Assembly: GCA_964461035.1 (NCBI GenBank)
Contig: CAYWRI010000002.1
Span: forward strand, 55,635 to 119,634
DNA from: CAYZNE01 sp964461035
Lineage (GTDB): Archaea > Nanobdellota > Nanobdellia > Woesearchaeales > CAYZNE01
DNA length: 64,000 nt
Reading direction: 5' to 3'
Positions 8,363 to 17,355 of the stretch are shown here, piece by piece. Below the pieces are notes generated by a model. The model was not told the DNA's origin. It worked only from the letters and a program-made list of their open reading frames with translations, and made no database searches. A program made the translations under genes and the position numbers. Each line of letters starts with the position of its first letter. The first letter of the stretch is position 1.

Positions 8363-9040
8363 TTAATCATTACTACTTTTCACTAAAAAGCTATTACTGA
8401 TTTTATTGATTATTGTTGGTTTTTTAATACTTCCAATATATTCAACTTGCTTGTGAAAAATACTTTCTGGATTAAAAAAATCAATATGTCCAAAATTACA
8501 AAATTCATTAATTTCATCAATAGAATCAACAACACAAATATATACTCCTGAATCCCCCATCATATTATGATAAGTTTTATTTAATGCATCAGGTCTTCTA
8601 TAATCATCACTATTTATCAACTCAGCTTCACCATCAATATAATAATAACCTTTTTCAATCGCTTTGATTGTGAGAGTATCAAACACTTTTTCTTCTTCAT
8701 AGGGATTTATTTCTAGCATTATAGTTTGATTTTCTTCATAATTTTCTACTTTAATTCCTTTACCTATTTTTTCAAAAGTGAACTTTACTTGTCCGGGAAT
8801 ACTTTTATTATTATAACCTTGAATAAGTCTGCCAACTAAATTTAATTGAAATTCATCTCCTGGTGCCACAATAAAACTAACATGATCTTTTTCAGAACGT
8901 AAACCTACTTCTACGGGAAAAGACATTTTATTACTAGAATCATCATAAATATTATTTGAATTACATCCAGTTAAAACTAAACTTCCGAATATAATTAAAC
9001 TTGCTAATATGATTCCTACTAAAAGTGTGTGTAATTTCAT
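8363..9040 (-). CDS. Predicted lipoprotein of unknown function
   Basis: 225 residues. The N-terminus has a positively charged start, a hydrophobic segment and a lipobox-like LVLTGCNSN with Cys at about residue 26, so it is likely exported and lipid anchored. The mature part is acidic with beta-rich patterns (VSFIVAPGDEFQLNLVG, FTFEKIGKGIKVENYEE, ETIMLEINPYEEEKVFDTLTI-like strands) that resemble a small immunoglobulin-like or cupredoxin-like sandwich, but no metal ligands stand out. It stands alone downstream of the surface-protein operon on the same strand. No family recognised. Confidence 0.6.
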   Translation of the reverse strand: MKLHTLLVGIILASLIIFGSLVLTGCNSNNIYDDSSNKMSFPVEVGLRSEKDHVSFIVAPGDEFQLNLVGRLIQGYNNKSIPGQVKFTFEKIGKGIKVENYEENQTIMLEINPYEEEKVFDTLTIKAIEKGYYYIDGEAELINSDDYRRPDALNKTYHNMMGDSGVYICVVDSIDEINEFCNFGHIDFFNPESIFHKQVEYIGSIKKPTIINKISNSFLVKSSND

Positions 9041-9145
9041 CTTAAATATGTATAAATCATAAATCCTATTTAAACATTCTCTTAACTTTAACTGTAATAG
9101 AAACTAAACAATATTGAATAAATATAAAATTGCATAAAGATGTAA

Positions 9146-12100
9146 TCAATTATTAAACTTGTTTATATAAGAATCTAAGTCTTCAGTTTTTTGTTTTTCT
9201 TTTTTAATTGTTTTAGTGAGCAATCTTTTTTTTCTAAAATTGTTAACAAAAAGAAAAAGGAAAATAAGAATTAAGAAAAACGCAACTGAAACAAGAAGGA
9301 TTTTCCAACCATCATCTTTTTCTTTAAAGACTATGTCCTTTTGATCTATGTTTAAATTATAATTAATTAGTTCATTACAACTTTTTATAGAACTTTCAAG
9401 TAATAGATTTGCATTTTCAAAATTAGAAGAATTAATCTTTTCTTTTATTTTATCAAAGTTACTTATCAACTCATTACAAATAGGATTATTCGAAATTAAA
9501 TGTTCAGCAAATTTTAATTTTGTAATTAAATCGTCTTTAATAGTTGTGTCTTTTAATAATGCAGTAATGTAAAGATACTCTGTTTCTGTAAAGTCAGGAG
9601 AAGTGCTATGTATCAACAATTTAAGAGTGTGATTTCCAGTTTTATTTTTAGAAGAGAATTGACCTTCAATTGATTTTTTCTGATTTGAAATCAAATCCAA
9701 GTGTGATTGAAATAATGAACATGTACCCGTATTACATTCAAGATCTAATTCCAAATCATTAAGAGTTTGATTCAACTTGTTTTTTACATGAATTATAAAG
9801 TAAACTGTTCGATTTGAAGATATGGTTAAAGGATCAGGCATTGTTATTTCTAAGGGTTCTGAATAAACATTATTCGTCACAGGAAGAGTTATTGTTCGAG
9901 TTGAACTTCCACCAGATGAAGAAGATGAACTTAAATCTTCATCTCCATCAGTTGAACCATCTTCTTCTTGTCCAGAAATATTAAAATTTATAGTAATGTT
10001 CTGTGAAGAAACAACTTCGTAAGTATCATTGAGTGTGAAGTAAATAGTTTCTTGCAAATTGTTATTATTATTTGAGTTAAAAGTTACTGAATTAGTAATG
10101 TTATTTATTGTAACAATCATATTATTATATCCTAAAGCGGCATAAATTAATGTATCATCTGAATCATAATCATAAAAAAAGTTATCCAGATCTACCCAGT
10201 CTTCAAGTATTTGAGTGTTGAGAGTTGAATTTCTAAGAAACTTTTTTAAGAATAAGTTCTGAATTATTGGTGTTTGAGAAGTATCATTAGTTAACATAAT
10301 AATTTTGTATTGAAAATATTTTCCCTCACTAGGTATCAAATTTTGATAATCATTTTCTATGGTTATCCATTCTGACCAAGAACCATTATTATAATCTGAA
10401 GAGTATCCTGTTCTTGCAAAACAAGATATTGAAGTGTTAATAAAAGTTGTATTAGTAAAATTAAAAGATGCGTAATATCTTGACTCCTGCCATTCTATTA
10501 TGGGTGAAGTATAAGTTCCATTGTTTGAGTAATTTCCATTTGAAGTATTTAAAGAAAAACTTGTTTCATAAAATAAATTATGAAAAATTCCATTTGAAAA
10601 AGAAGAATGGTTGAATAAGTCAAGTTCCATTGCATAATGAGGTAGCCTATTAAGATTTATGACTGAAACATTCCAATAACGTGTTTTATAAAAGTTACCA
10701 TCAAACACTTGTAAAGTAATATTATGATTACCTGCAGAAGTATAATTAAAATATACTGAAATATTAGCAGACGAAGAATAAATAACTGAATCCAAAAACC
10801 AAGTATAACTTAAATTATCTCCATCTAAATCATAAGAAGAATGATTAAAATCCACTGTGTCTGTTTCATTAATAGTTATGTTAACACCTATAGGTGTATC
10901 AATACTTATGTTTGGAGGGTTATTTTGAGTGATGTTTAAAGTAAAACTTGCTTGAGTCATGTTTCTAGAATCATTTAAATCACAAGTTATTTTTGCCAAA
11001 CCAATAAAATTATTTAGTGCGGTAACTTTTAACAATTTAAGAACATTGGTCATAGATAAATTGAGTTCCGAATTTGTTAAATTGGAAGAACAATTCCACA
11101 TTAACTCAGTTAATAAATTATCTTCATCAAAAGAAGAATTTGTAAAATTCAAGTATCTAAAAGTGTTTTGAATAAGTAAAGAATTATTGAACGCCGTAAA
11201 ATTTATATTCGGAATATCATTTTTTTCTGTTAAGTTAAAAGTAAAATTTTCAGAATCCCATAAAGGTTCAAAATCCTCAACAGAATAATTTATTACAAAC
11301 TCTTGAACACCATCAATTTCATCAATAACAGTATAATTAAATCGATAAGAATAAAGAAAGTTTTGATTAGCTCTATTTAAACTCAAATTAGCGTTTAAAT
11401 CAAACAAAGATAGTAAATTTGAATCCAAATAAATAAATGCTCTATACATATTAGTTTCAGAATCTATTGAGGTAAAGTTAAAGTATATTGTATCTCCTTC
11501 ACAAACATTAGTAGGTACTAAGCTATTTGTTATTATTGGAGGCATATTATTTCCCACCCCAAAACAATTTGAACACAAACGACTAGTTGAGTTTTCTGAA
11601 TCAGAAGCTTCTAGTAAATATTTGTAAGTGCCAGCATCAGAAAAATTTGTTTGCCAAATAATATCTACTTGCCAAAGATGATTTTCATAAGTTAAATTGG
11701 ATAAAGTAATGTTAAAAGACTGATTAAAAGTACAAACACCCTCAGTTTGGTCATATTCATCTAAAGAAACATTACAAGAATATATCCATGTACAATTATT
11801 AGAATTGCAAGGAGCAGAACAATTACAAATATAATACGAAAAATTAATTAAATCTTCATCTTCGTCTCCAATAGCACCATGTCCGGAAGAAGAATCTCCT
11901 TCGCTCGTGCCAGACCCAGAATTACCTGTAACATTAATTAATCTGTTAACATTAGTTATATTTATGTACCAATAATGAAAATCGTATTTAGTTGGAATGC
12001 CAACAGAATCAGATGCTCGCATGCTGACTCTGTGTGTTCCCTCAGGTTCTGAGGAATAACTTGTTTCTGCATCATCATAATCTGCAAAATAAGTATAACA

Positions 12101-13021
12101 AGAATAATTTGAAGTATAATTAATTTGAACAGAACCAGAATTAAAAAACCAAAACCCTGAAAGAGAATTACCATCAGGATCTGTGTAATTAGCACAAAAA
12201 GTTATGTTTTCTTCTTCAGTTATAGTTATATTACTGGTTAAATCCTCAGATTCTTCAACTATTGAAGAGTTTGAGTCATTGCTTGGAAAATGCCAATAAA
12301 TAAATGGTGGACGATTATAACTCATGATTGTTAAATTCCAAGTTAGAGAAGTACACGCAGAATTATTGTCACAAATTGTTGCGTTTATTATGTAGTTACC
12401 ATCTGATTCACAATCAGGCAAAAAACAATAACTTGCATTTAATTCAGAATTTGGAGAAGGGTTTTGTATAGATGTATTGATGGCTTGAAAAACATCTTCA
12501 TTAAACCAAGTTACGTTTAATTCATCATTAGTGGGATCAATATCCATAAAAAAAGCTGTAAAACATATTGATTGATTTTCTTCAGTTACAGGTGTTGAAT
12601 TAAAGTGTTCTGTTCCTAAATATGCTTGCCAAGATTGATTTAAAACAATTGGAACATCATTAGTATTAATAATATAGATAGGTATGAAACCAGTTTCTAA
12701 TTTATCCGCAGGATTTGAAATATTAAATACTTTAATTCCTCGCTCATAGTAAATATCATAATTATCCAAATTATCTGCAATATCTTGAAATAAACCATTT
12801 TCAGATATGTTTCTTAAAATCGTTGATTGATCGACTGCATCAATATAAATGGAGTAATTAACTAAACTTTCATCACAAGTAACATTGAAATCAAAAGAAA
12901 AAATACTATCTTCTATTAATGTAAAATTAGCGGGAACTGATTGATCCCAATTAAATGATGCAGCCAAAACTACTGAAATATTCAAAATTGCGAAAAATAG
13001 TAAAAATATTTGTTTTTTCAT
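9146..13021 (-). CDS. Giant sequon-rich surface protein with C-terminal membrane anchor
   Basis: 1291 residues. Signal peptide at 1-20 (MKKQIFLLFFAILNISVVLA), a long outside part, a C-terminal membrane helix near 1240-1262 (ILLVSVAFFLILIFLFLFV) and a short Lys/Arg-rich inner tail. The outside part is a chain of Ig/PKD/cadherin-like beta domains, each with phrases such as DLDGDNLSYTWFLD and GNHNITLQVFDG, then a Ser/Gly linker near 1000-1020 and a CARDB-like domain. N-x-S/T sequons occur throughout at unusually high density, so heavy N-glycosylation is likely. It is the last gene of the operon that starts near 16801; MoxR/DUF58/VWA proteins upstream probably help it assemble or be displayed. 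Confidence 0.78.
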   Translation of the reverse strand: MKKQIFLLFFAILNISVVLAASFNWDQSVPANFTLIEDSIFSFDFNVTCDESLVNYSIYIDAVDQSTILRNISENGLFQDIADNLDNYDIYYERGIKVFNISNPADKLETGFIPIYIINTNDVPIVLNQSWQAYLGTEHFNSTPVTEENQSICFTAFFMDIDPTNDELNVTWFNEDVFQAINTSIQNPSPNSELNASYCFLPDCESDGNYIINATICDNNSACTSLTWNLTIMSYNRPPFIYWHFPSNDSNSSIVEESEDLTSNITITEEENITFCANYTDPDGNSLSGFWFFNSGSVQINYTSNYSCYTYFADYDDAETSYSSEPEGTHRVSMRASDSVGIPTKYDFHYWYINITNVNRLINVTGNSGSGTSEGDSSSGHGAIGDEDEDLINFSYYICNCSAPCNSNNCTWIYSCNVSLDEYDQTEGVCTFNQSFNITLSNLTYENHLWQVDIIWQTNFSDAGTYKYLLEASDSENSTSRLCSNCFGVGNNMPPIITNSLVPTNVCEGDTIYFNFTSIDSETNMYRAFIYLDSNLLSLFDLNANLSLNRANQNFLYSYRFNYTVIDEIDGVQEFVINYSVEDFEPLWDSENFTFNLTEKNDIPNINFTAFNNSLLIQNTFRYLNFTNSSFDEDNLLTELMWNCSSNLTNSELNLSMTNVLKLLKVTALNNFIGLAKITCDLNDSRNMTQASFTLNITQNNPPNISIDTPIGVNITINETDTVDFNHSSYDLDGDNLSYTWFLDSVIYSSSANISVYFNYTSAGNHNITLQVFDGNFYKTRYWNVSVINLNRLPHYAMELDLFNHSSFSNGIFHNLFYETSFSLNTSNGNYSNNGTYTSPIIEWQESRYYASFNFTNTTFINTSISCFARTGYSSDYNNGSWSEWITIENDYQNLIPSEGKYFQYKIIMLTNDTSQTPIIQNLFLKKFLRNSTLNTQILEDWVDLDNFFYDYDSDDTLIYAALGYNNMIVTINNITNSVTFNSNNNNNLQETIYFTLNDTYEVVSSQNITINFNISGQEEDGSTDGDEDLSSSSSSGGSSTRTITLPVTNNVYSEPLEITMPDPLTISSNRTVYFIIHVKNKLNQTLNDLELDLECNTGTCSLFQSHLDLISNQKKSIEGQFSSKNKTGNHTLKLLIHSTSPDFTETEYLYITALLKDTTIKDDLITKLKFAEHLISNNPICNELISNFDKIKEKINSSNFENANLLLESSIKSCNELINYNLNIDQKDIVFKEKDDGWKILLVSVAFFLILIFLFLFVNNFRKKRLLTKTIKKEKQKTEDLDSYINKFNN

Positions 13022-13030
13022 TTTTTAATA

Positions 13031-13948
13031 TCAGGGTTCTATCTTATATATTGTATTTATCAACACCAACTTTAACAAGTACAAAATAAGTAATAGGATT
13101 AAAGAGTATGTAATTAACTGTTTTTCCTCTTGTACTACGGAATTTACTATAACTGAAGATTTTGCATTTGAAAAATCTCTATTTTTTAAGTTGAAATAAG
13201 TAATATCTTCTAAATCCCCAATTTTTTGAAAGGTTTCATCTAACTTGAAAGTTATATTGGTTTCGGGGATTACACCTCCTTCAATTGTTCCAACACCAAT
13301 TATTGAAAGATGTAAATTCTTATTAACGATATAATCTAAAGCATTATCTAAATTTGCATCACTGAGAGAATCCGTTAATAAAACTAAATTTCCCATTTCT
13401 TCTTCTTGAAATAAATTTGCTGAAGTTATTAATGCATCAACTAGTTGAGTGTTACTTTTTGTTGTTGGTTCTAATTTATTCAACGAGTTAAAAAAATCTT
13501 GTTTATTTGCACTTAACGATTGATGTATTTTAACATTAGAAGAATAACTCACTAAACCTAATTTTGAAGAAGAGGAAGAATCTTTAACTATGTTTTCTAT
13601 GAATTCTTTACTAAGAAAGAATCTGGAAGTACCCACATCTTTAACAAGCATACTCACAGATGAGTCCAACACAAAAACATAATTAGATCCGCCCATTTCC
13701 TTTTCATATAAGACAACTGGAGAAGATAAAGTAAAAATTAAGAGAATCAAAAAAAGTAATCTTATAATATCTAAAAAAAAGAAATTTGGTTCACCAGCTA
13801 TATTTATTGCTTTTTTTATTAAATCGAAGTTAGCAAAAGTAACTGAGTTTTTTTTGTATCTTTTTTTAAAAAATAAAAGTAAAACCGAGATAATTGGAAC
13901 TAGTACAAACAAAAACAAGTAGTTGGGGTTCGTAAATATTAATTCCAT
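13031..13948 (-). CDS. BatA-like membrane protein with von Willebrand factor A domain
   Basis: 305 residues. Two membrane helices at the N-terminus (about 8-26 and 58-80), a VWA domain and a closing helix near 275-297. The metal-ion-dependent adhesion site is intact: Asp95-x-Ser97-x-Ser99 in VFVLDSSVSM, a Thr loop, and LTDSLSDAN. This layout is that of BatA/BatB-type proteins, which sit in the membrane and work with MoxR ATPases and DUF58 proteins. It begins 1 base after the DUF58 stop and ends 9 bases before the giant surface protein, consistent with a machine for maturation of surface or membrane complexes. Confidence 0.83.
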   Translation of the reverse strand: MELIFTNPNYLFLFVLVPIISVLLLFFKKRYKKNSVTFANFDLIKKAINIAGEPNFFFLDIIRLLFLILLIFTLSSPVVLYEKEMGGSNYVFVLDSSVSMLVKDVGTSRFFLSKEFIENIVKDSSSSSKLGLVSYSSNVKIHQSLSANKQDFFNSLNKLEPTTKSNTQLVDALITSANLFQEEEMGNLVLLTDSLSDANLDNALDYIVNKNLHLSIIGVGTIEGGVIPETNITFKLDETFQKIGDLEDITYFNLKNRDFSNAKSSVIVNSVVQEEKQLITYSLILLLILYLLKLVLINTIYKIEP

Positions 13949-13949
13949 T

Positions 13950-14882
13950 TTATTTTTGTGCTATAAAATACTCCATTATTTGTGATTCGGAATCTTTTGA
14001 CATACTTATTTCTACTAAATCATTTTCTTTTTCTAAAAAATGGTTTTTTAATCTGAATATGTTCTTTCTATATTCTTTGTGGTATAAATCCTTTATTTTT
14101 TGGGAATCTATTAAAATATGACTGCTTGAAAAAGGATCGTTTAAAGAATACAATCCTTTTTTAGGGAGATTTTCTTCAACAGGATCCTTAATTAAAAAAC
14201 CCGTTATGTCAAAACCAGCACACAATATATCTAAGTATTCTAATTGTTCTTTATGAAGTTGTGAAAAGTCCGAAATAATAAAAAGTAAAACATCCTTTTC
14301 TACAATCATTTCCCCAAGTTTCTTAAAAGTTTGTATATAATCTTTTTCATAGAAATAATTATCTTCATTTTGAAGTTCATTTAATAACTTAAAATAATGA
14401 TCAAGAGAGTTTGCAGGGGGAATAAATTTTTTTATACCCTTATTAAAAATTGCTAATCCAACATTGTCTTTAGATTCTATAATTGCAAAAGAAAGAGAAG
14501 CTGCTAACTCTGCAGCATATTCACATTTTAATTTATTTGAAGAACTGAAAAACATAGATTTGCTTGTATCTAAAGCTATAATTACGTTAGTGCTTCTTTG
14601 AGTTTTAAATTTCTTAACTAAAAGACTGGTTGTTTTATTCGAAGCAACCCAATCTATTTTATTAGCATCGTCTTCACCATAAATATATTCTTTGTACTCC
14701 TCAAACTCTATTCCTTGACCTTTAAACTTACTCAAATAAGCACCCGTTAATCTACTTGTAATGTTAGGATTTTTGGTTAAATCTTCTAATTCGTGAATAT
14801 TATGTTTAAAATCTAAATTTAATGAAATCTTATTTGATTTAATCTTATTAGACCTTTTTCTATTAAACTTTAATTTTTGCAT
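13950..14882 (-). CDS. DUF58 family protein
   Basis: About 310 residues. The DUF58 core is clear: GQGIEFEEYKEYIYGEDDANKIDW, then TTSLLVKKFKTQRSTNVIIALDTSKSM, which combines the DUF58 signature with a VWA-like D-x-S-x-S site, and LLFIISDFSQL later. An earlier ATG at 14918 is in frame but overlaps the MoxR gene by 26 bases and has no ribosome site. The ATG at 14882 follows an AGGT-type site and avoids the overlap, so I prefer it. The family partners MoxR ATPases; its biochemical action is unproven. Cytoplasmic, with no signal peptide. Confidence 0.82.
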   Translation of the reverse strand: MQKLKFNRKRSNKIKSNKISLNLDFKHNIHELEDLTKNPNITSRLTGAYLSKFKGQGIEFEEYKEYIYGEDDANKIDWVASNKTTSLLVKKFKTQRSTNVIIALDTSKSMFFSSSNKLKCEYAAELAASLSFAIIESKDNVGLAIFNKGIKKFIPPANSLDHYFKLLNELQNEDNYFYEKDYIQTFKKLGEMIVEKDVLLFIISDFSQLHKEQLEYLDILCAGFDITGFLIKDPVEENLPKKGLYSLNDPFSSSHILIDSQKIKDLYHKEYRKNIFRLKNHFLEKENDLVEISMSKDSESQIMEYFIAQK

Positions 14883-14892
14883 TTTATAAAAC

Positions 14893-15858
14893 CTATCTGA
14901 CAATCGAAATAATCTCATTTATGATATGATCTGAAGTTAAATTTTTAGAACGACCTTCGTAATTAATAATAATTCTATGTCTAAGAATATCATTAACAAC
15001 ATTTAAAACATCATCTTCAACGACAAAATTTCTTCCTTGAATTAATGCTTCTGCTCTAGCAGCAGATATTAATTGTATGGTTCCTCTAGGACCCGAACCG
15101 AATTTAATGAATTTTCCAAGTTTCAAAGAATATTTTTTATAATTACGTGTTGCTTCTATTAAATTAACAACAAACAATTTTATTTTTGGATCTACATAAA
15201 TATTCCTTGAAAGAGATTGCATTTCTCTTATTATTTCAGAAGAAAGCAAAGTATTTATTTTATCTTCAAAAATTTGTATATCTCCAATTTTTCTTTTTAA
15301 TATATTATATTCCTCCTGAATCGTAGGATAATTGATAAAGAGCTTGAACAAAAATCTATCTAGTTGTGCAGCAGGTAGAGGATACGTTCCTGCAGATTCA
15401 ATTGGGTTTTCAGTTGCAAAAACCAGAAACGGAGATTCTAAATCAAAAGTATTATTACCTATAGTTACTCTTTTCTCGCCCATTGCTTCAATAAGTGCTG
15501 ATTGAGTTTTGGGATTAACTCTGTTTATTTCATCCGCAAGTAATATGTTCGTAAAGATTGGTCCTTTAATAACATGAAAACCAACATCTTTTTGAAATGC
15601 ATTTAATCCAAGAATATCTGAAGGTAATAAATCTGCTGTAAACTGAACTCTGTTAAAATTACAACCCAAAATTTTTGAAAGAACCCTGATCAAAGTTGTT
15701 TTTGCAAGACCTGGAACTCCCTCTATTAAAACATGACCTCCCGCGATTATTGCTCTTAAAAAAGCATTTATTATTTCATCTTGTCCAACTATAACTTTTT
15801 TAACCTCTACTTTTAATTGGACAAGTAATTTTGAATAATGTTTTATTTTATCTTCCAT
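14893..15858 (-). CDS. MoxR-type AAA+ ATPase
   Basis: 321 residues, typical length. Walker A EGVPGLAKTT (about 46-55), Walker B LLADEINR near 106-113, sensor region LVFATENPIE, and the arginine-rich GSGPRGTIQLISAARAEAL that marks MoxR proteins. MoxR ATPases act as chaperones that remodel metal- or VWA-containing complexes. Here the order MoxR, DUF58, VWA membrane protein, surface protein is the classic set, suggesting that the target is a surface complex. It follows the unknown gene at 15882-16801 by 23 bases. Confidence 0.9.
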   Translation of the reverse strand: MEDKIKHYSKLLVQLKVEVKKVIVGQDEIINAFLRAIIAGGHVLIEGVPGLAKTTLIRVLSKILGCNFNRVQFTADLLPSDILGLNAFQKDVGFHVIKGPIFTNILLADEINRVNPKTQSALIEAMGEKRVTIGNNTFDLESPFLVFATENPIESAGTYPLPAAQLDRFLFKLFINYPTIQEEYNILKRKIGDIQIFEDKINTLLSSEIIREMQSLSRNIYVDPKIKLFVVNLIEATRNYKKYSLKLGKFIKFGSGPRGTIQLISAARAEALIQGRNFVVEDDVLNVVNDILRHRIIINYEGRSKNLTSDHIINEIISIVR

Positions 15859-15881
15859 TTTCTATCTATTGAATTTATATA

Positions 15882-16801
15882 TCATTTAATTGAATCGGTG
15901 GAATTGATTTCTTTAACAGTTTTTTCTGGTTCAGAAAAGCATAATGTATTATGAATGAATCTATAATTATATCCTAAAAAATTTAGGAGAGGTAATAACA
16001 AATCAGAAAACTTTTCTGTATGAATAAGAGCTTGGAAAGAAATAATTGTTTTTTTATTTTGTTCTTTAATCTTTTTTAATGACTCTAAATAATTTTCAGA
16101 ATAAGTTCCCTCTATCAAATTAAGTAAAGAAGAATGAATGATATAATTGTTTAAACCAATATCGTAATTAATATAATCCCCCAATTTTGATTGCATTTTA
16201 GAGTCTATTATTTTAGAATCGATTTCAGATTTTCCTTTCTTTGCAATGAGAATATTGGTTTCTTGACATTTTAAAATTTCTTCTTGTTTATCTTTAAGAA
16301 ACGTTTTTACTTCTTTCAGGAAAGAATATATTTTATTAATCTCCAAATATTCCTTATGTAAATCCAAATTGAATAAAGAGAATTTTAGTGTCTTTTGAAT
16401 TTTTTGTAGAGCTTCACTTTTATCTTTTATTAAATTTTTTTCTAAGGCTTGAAATAAAATCAGTTTAAAAAAACTTGTCATATGATCATAATTCACTAAG
16501 TTTAATTCTCGGGTGTTGTAACATAGTTCCTGACAATGATTTAGAAAAAATAGGATAGACTTATTTAACTTAGCTTTTTCGGATTTAAGATTCGAATCAT
16601 ATAACAGATTATAAGCTTTTGTTAAAGGAACATTACTATCAATATTTAAAAAAAATGAAAAAACTATTTTAAACTTTCTAACATAATCATAATATTCGGA
16701 ATCATTAATACCTAATCCAGATAATGAAAAATTTTCATTGACAAAGTTCCGAAAGTTTATTTCTTGTTCTTTGACTTTAATATAACTCCCCCCCTAAACA
16801 T
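15882..16801 (-). CDS. Unknown helical protein heading the MoxR operon, apparent frameshift at a G7 run
   Basis: The downstream frame is open from 16793 to 15882. A GTG at 16496 could serve as start, but the frame upstream of it continues with good coding character (for example KAYNLLYDSNLKSEKAKL and SEYYDYVRKFKI), so the protein is longer, near 300 residues. No ATG exists in that frame. An ATG at 16801 lies about 25 bases after a TATA box (AATTTATTTAT), and would join the frame if the G run at 16788-16794 had eight instead of seven G. A homopolymer sequencing error, a real mutation or slippage could explain this. The protein is helical and Lys-rich with no known motif. Confidence 0.55.
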
Positions 16802-16851
16802 CTAGAACTTACTTTTGATAAATAAATTAACTATTATGATTGAAGTAATTG

Positions 16852-16859
16852 TTTATAAA
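16852..16859 (+). promoter_or_regulatory. TATA box for a leaderless small ORF
   Basis: TTTATAAA centred about 27 bases upstream of the ATG at 16882. That spacing places the transcript start at the ATG itself, the usual arrangement for leaderless archaeal mRNA in this window. Confidence 0.55.
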
Positions 16860-16881
16860 ATTATCTATTTAAGTGGCTAAT

Positions 16882-16974
16882 ATGAAACTCGCTGTATTTT
16901 TGTGTTCGTTAGTGTCATTATTATCATTTTATTTAACTGAAAGTAAGATAATAATGGTTAGATTATCTAAATAA
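16882..16974 (+). CDS. Putative 30-residue hydrophobic peptide
   Basis: An ATG-started frame of 30 codons with a hydrophobic core (MKLAVFLCSLVSLLSFYLTE) and a basic tail. It looks like a bare signal peptide or a single membrane helix. Support comes from the TATA box 27 bases upstream and from the terminator-like elements that follow at 17144-17322. It could be a real small membrane peptide, or the 5' end of a non-coding transcript. No homologue recognised. Confidence 0.35.
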   Translation: MKLAVFLCSLVSLLSFYLTESKIIMVRLSK

Positions 16975-17143
16975 CAACAGTGAGTGTAATGCAGATTGAT
17001 ATATTAAGAAATTAATACTTCTAGATTCTATTAAAAAATGATTTGTAAATAGCAACTTGGAATTGAATTAAATTTATTCGTTGTTGATACTTAGTTTATG
17101 TTTCAGGGTTAAAGTTGAATTTTTATTGAGCATATTTTATTCT

Positions 17144-17261
17144 AAAAAAAGCCAACACCATAATCTATGCAAAAACCTGAGGTTTTTGAAACGAAAAACA
17201 GAGTTTTTGGTTACACTAAAGCGTAAATCGAAGATTTAGGTTGTAAATGTAGGCTTTTTTT
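17144..17261. ncRNA. Closed multi-hairpin element (three hairpins inside a 10-bp stem)
   Basis: AAAAAAAGCC (17144-17153) pairs with GGCTTTTTTT (17252-17261). Inside are three hairpins: CAAAAACC/GGTTTTTG (17170-17188), AAAAAC/GTTTTT (17194-17208) and TAAATC/GATTTA (17224-17238). The outer stem and flanks resemble the element at 62177-62223. It lies between the small ORF and the 3' end of the giant repeat protein. The T run on each strand means that it could end transcripts from both sides, or be an RNA of its own. Confidence 0.5.
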
Positions 17262-17282
17262 GTGACTATTAAACTTTGGTTA

Positions 17283-17322
17283 ATGCTCAAAAACTTGTTT
17301 TTGTATGAGCATTTTTTTTTTT
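17283..17322 (+). terminator. Hairpin plus T-run terminator
   Basis: ATGCTC (17283-17288) pairs with GAGCAT (17307-17312), with an inner AAAAAC/GTTTTT stem, and is followed by about ten T on the plus strand. It would end a transcript that starts at the TATA box at 16852. Confidence 0.6.
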
Positions 17323-17355
17323 TGATACTGTATCATTTAGGTTGTGTGAAGGATG

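Larger units (their letters stand above)
16802..17355. other. Intergenic region with small leaderless ORF, structured element and terminator
   Basis: This 554-base gap holds a TATA box at 16852-16859, a 30-codon ORF at 16882-16974, a closed multi-hairpin element at 17144-17261 and a terminator hairpin at 17283-17322 that is followed by a T run. The stretch 16975-17143 shows nothing that I can name. Confidence 0.6.

Noticed and set aside
11962..12195. Leu/Ile-rich minus-strand frame inside the giant surface protein gene
   Set aside because: Same strand but another frame of the 1291-residue protein; the hydrophobic look is a frame-shifted reading of Asn/Asp-rich codons.
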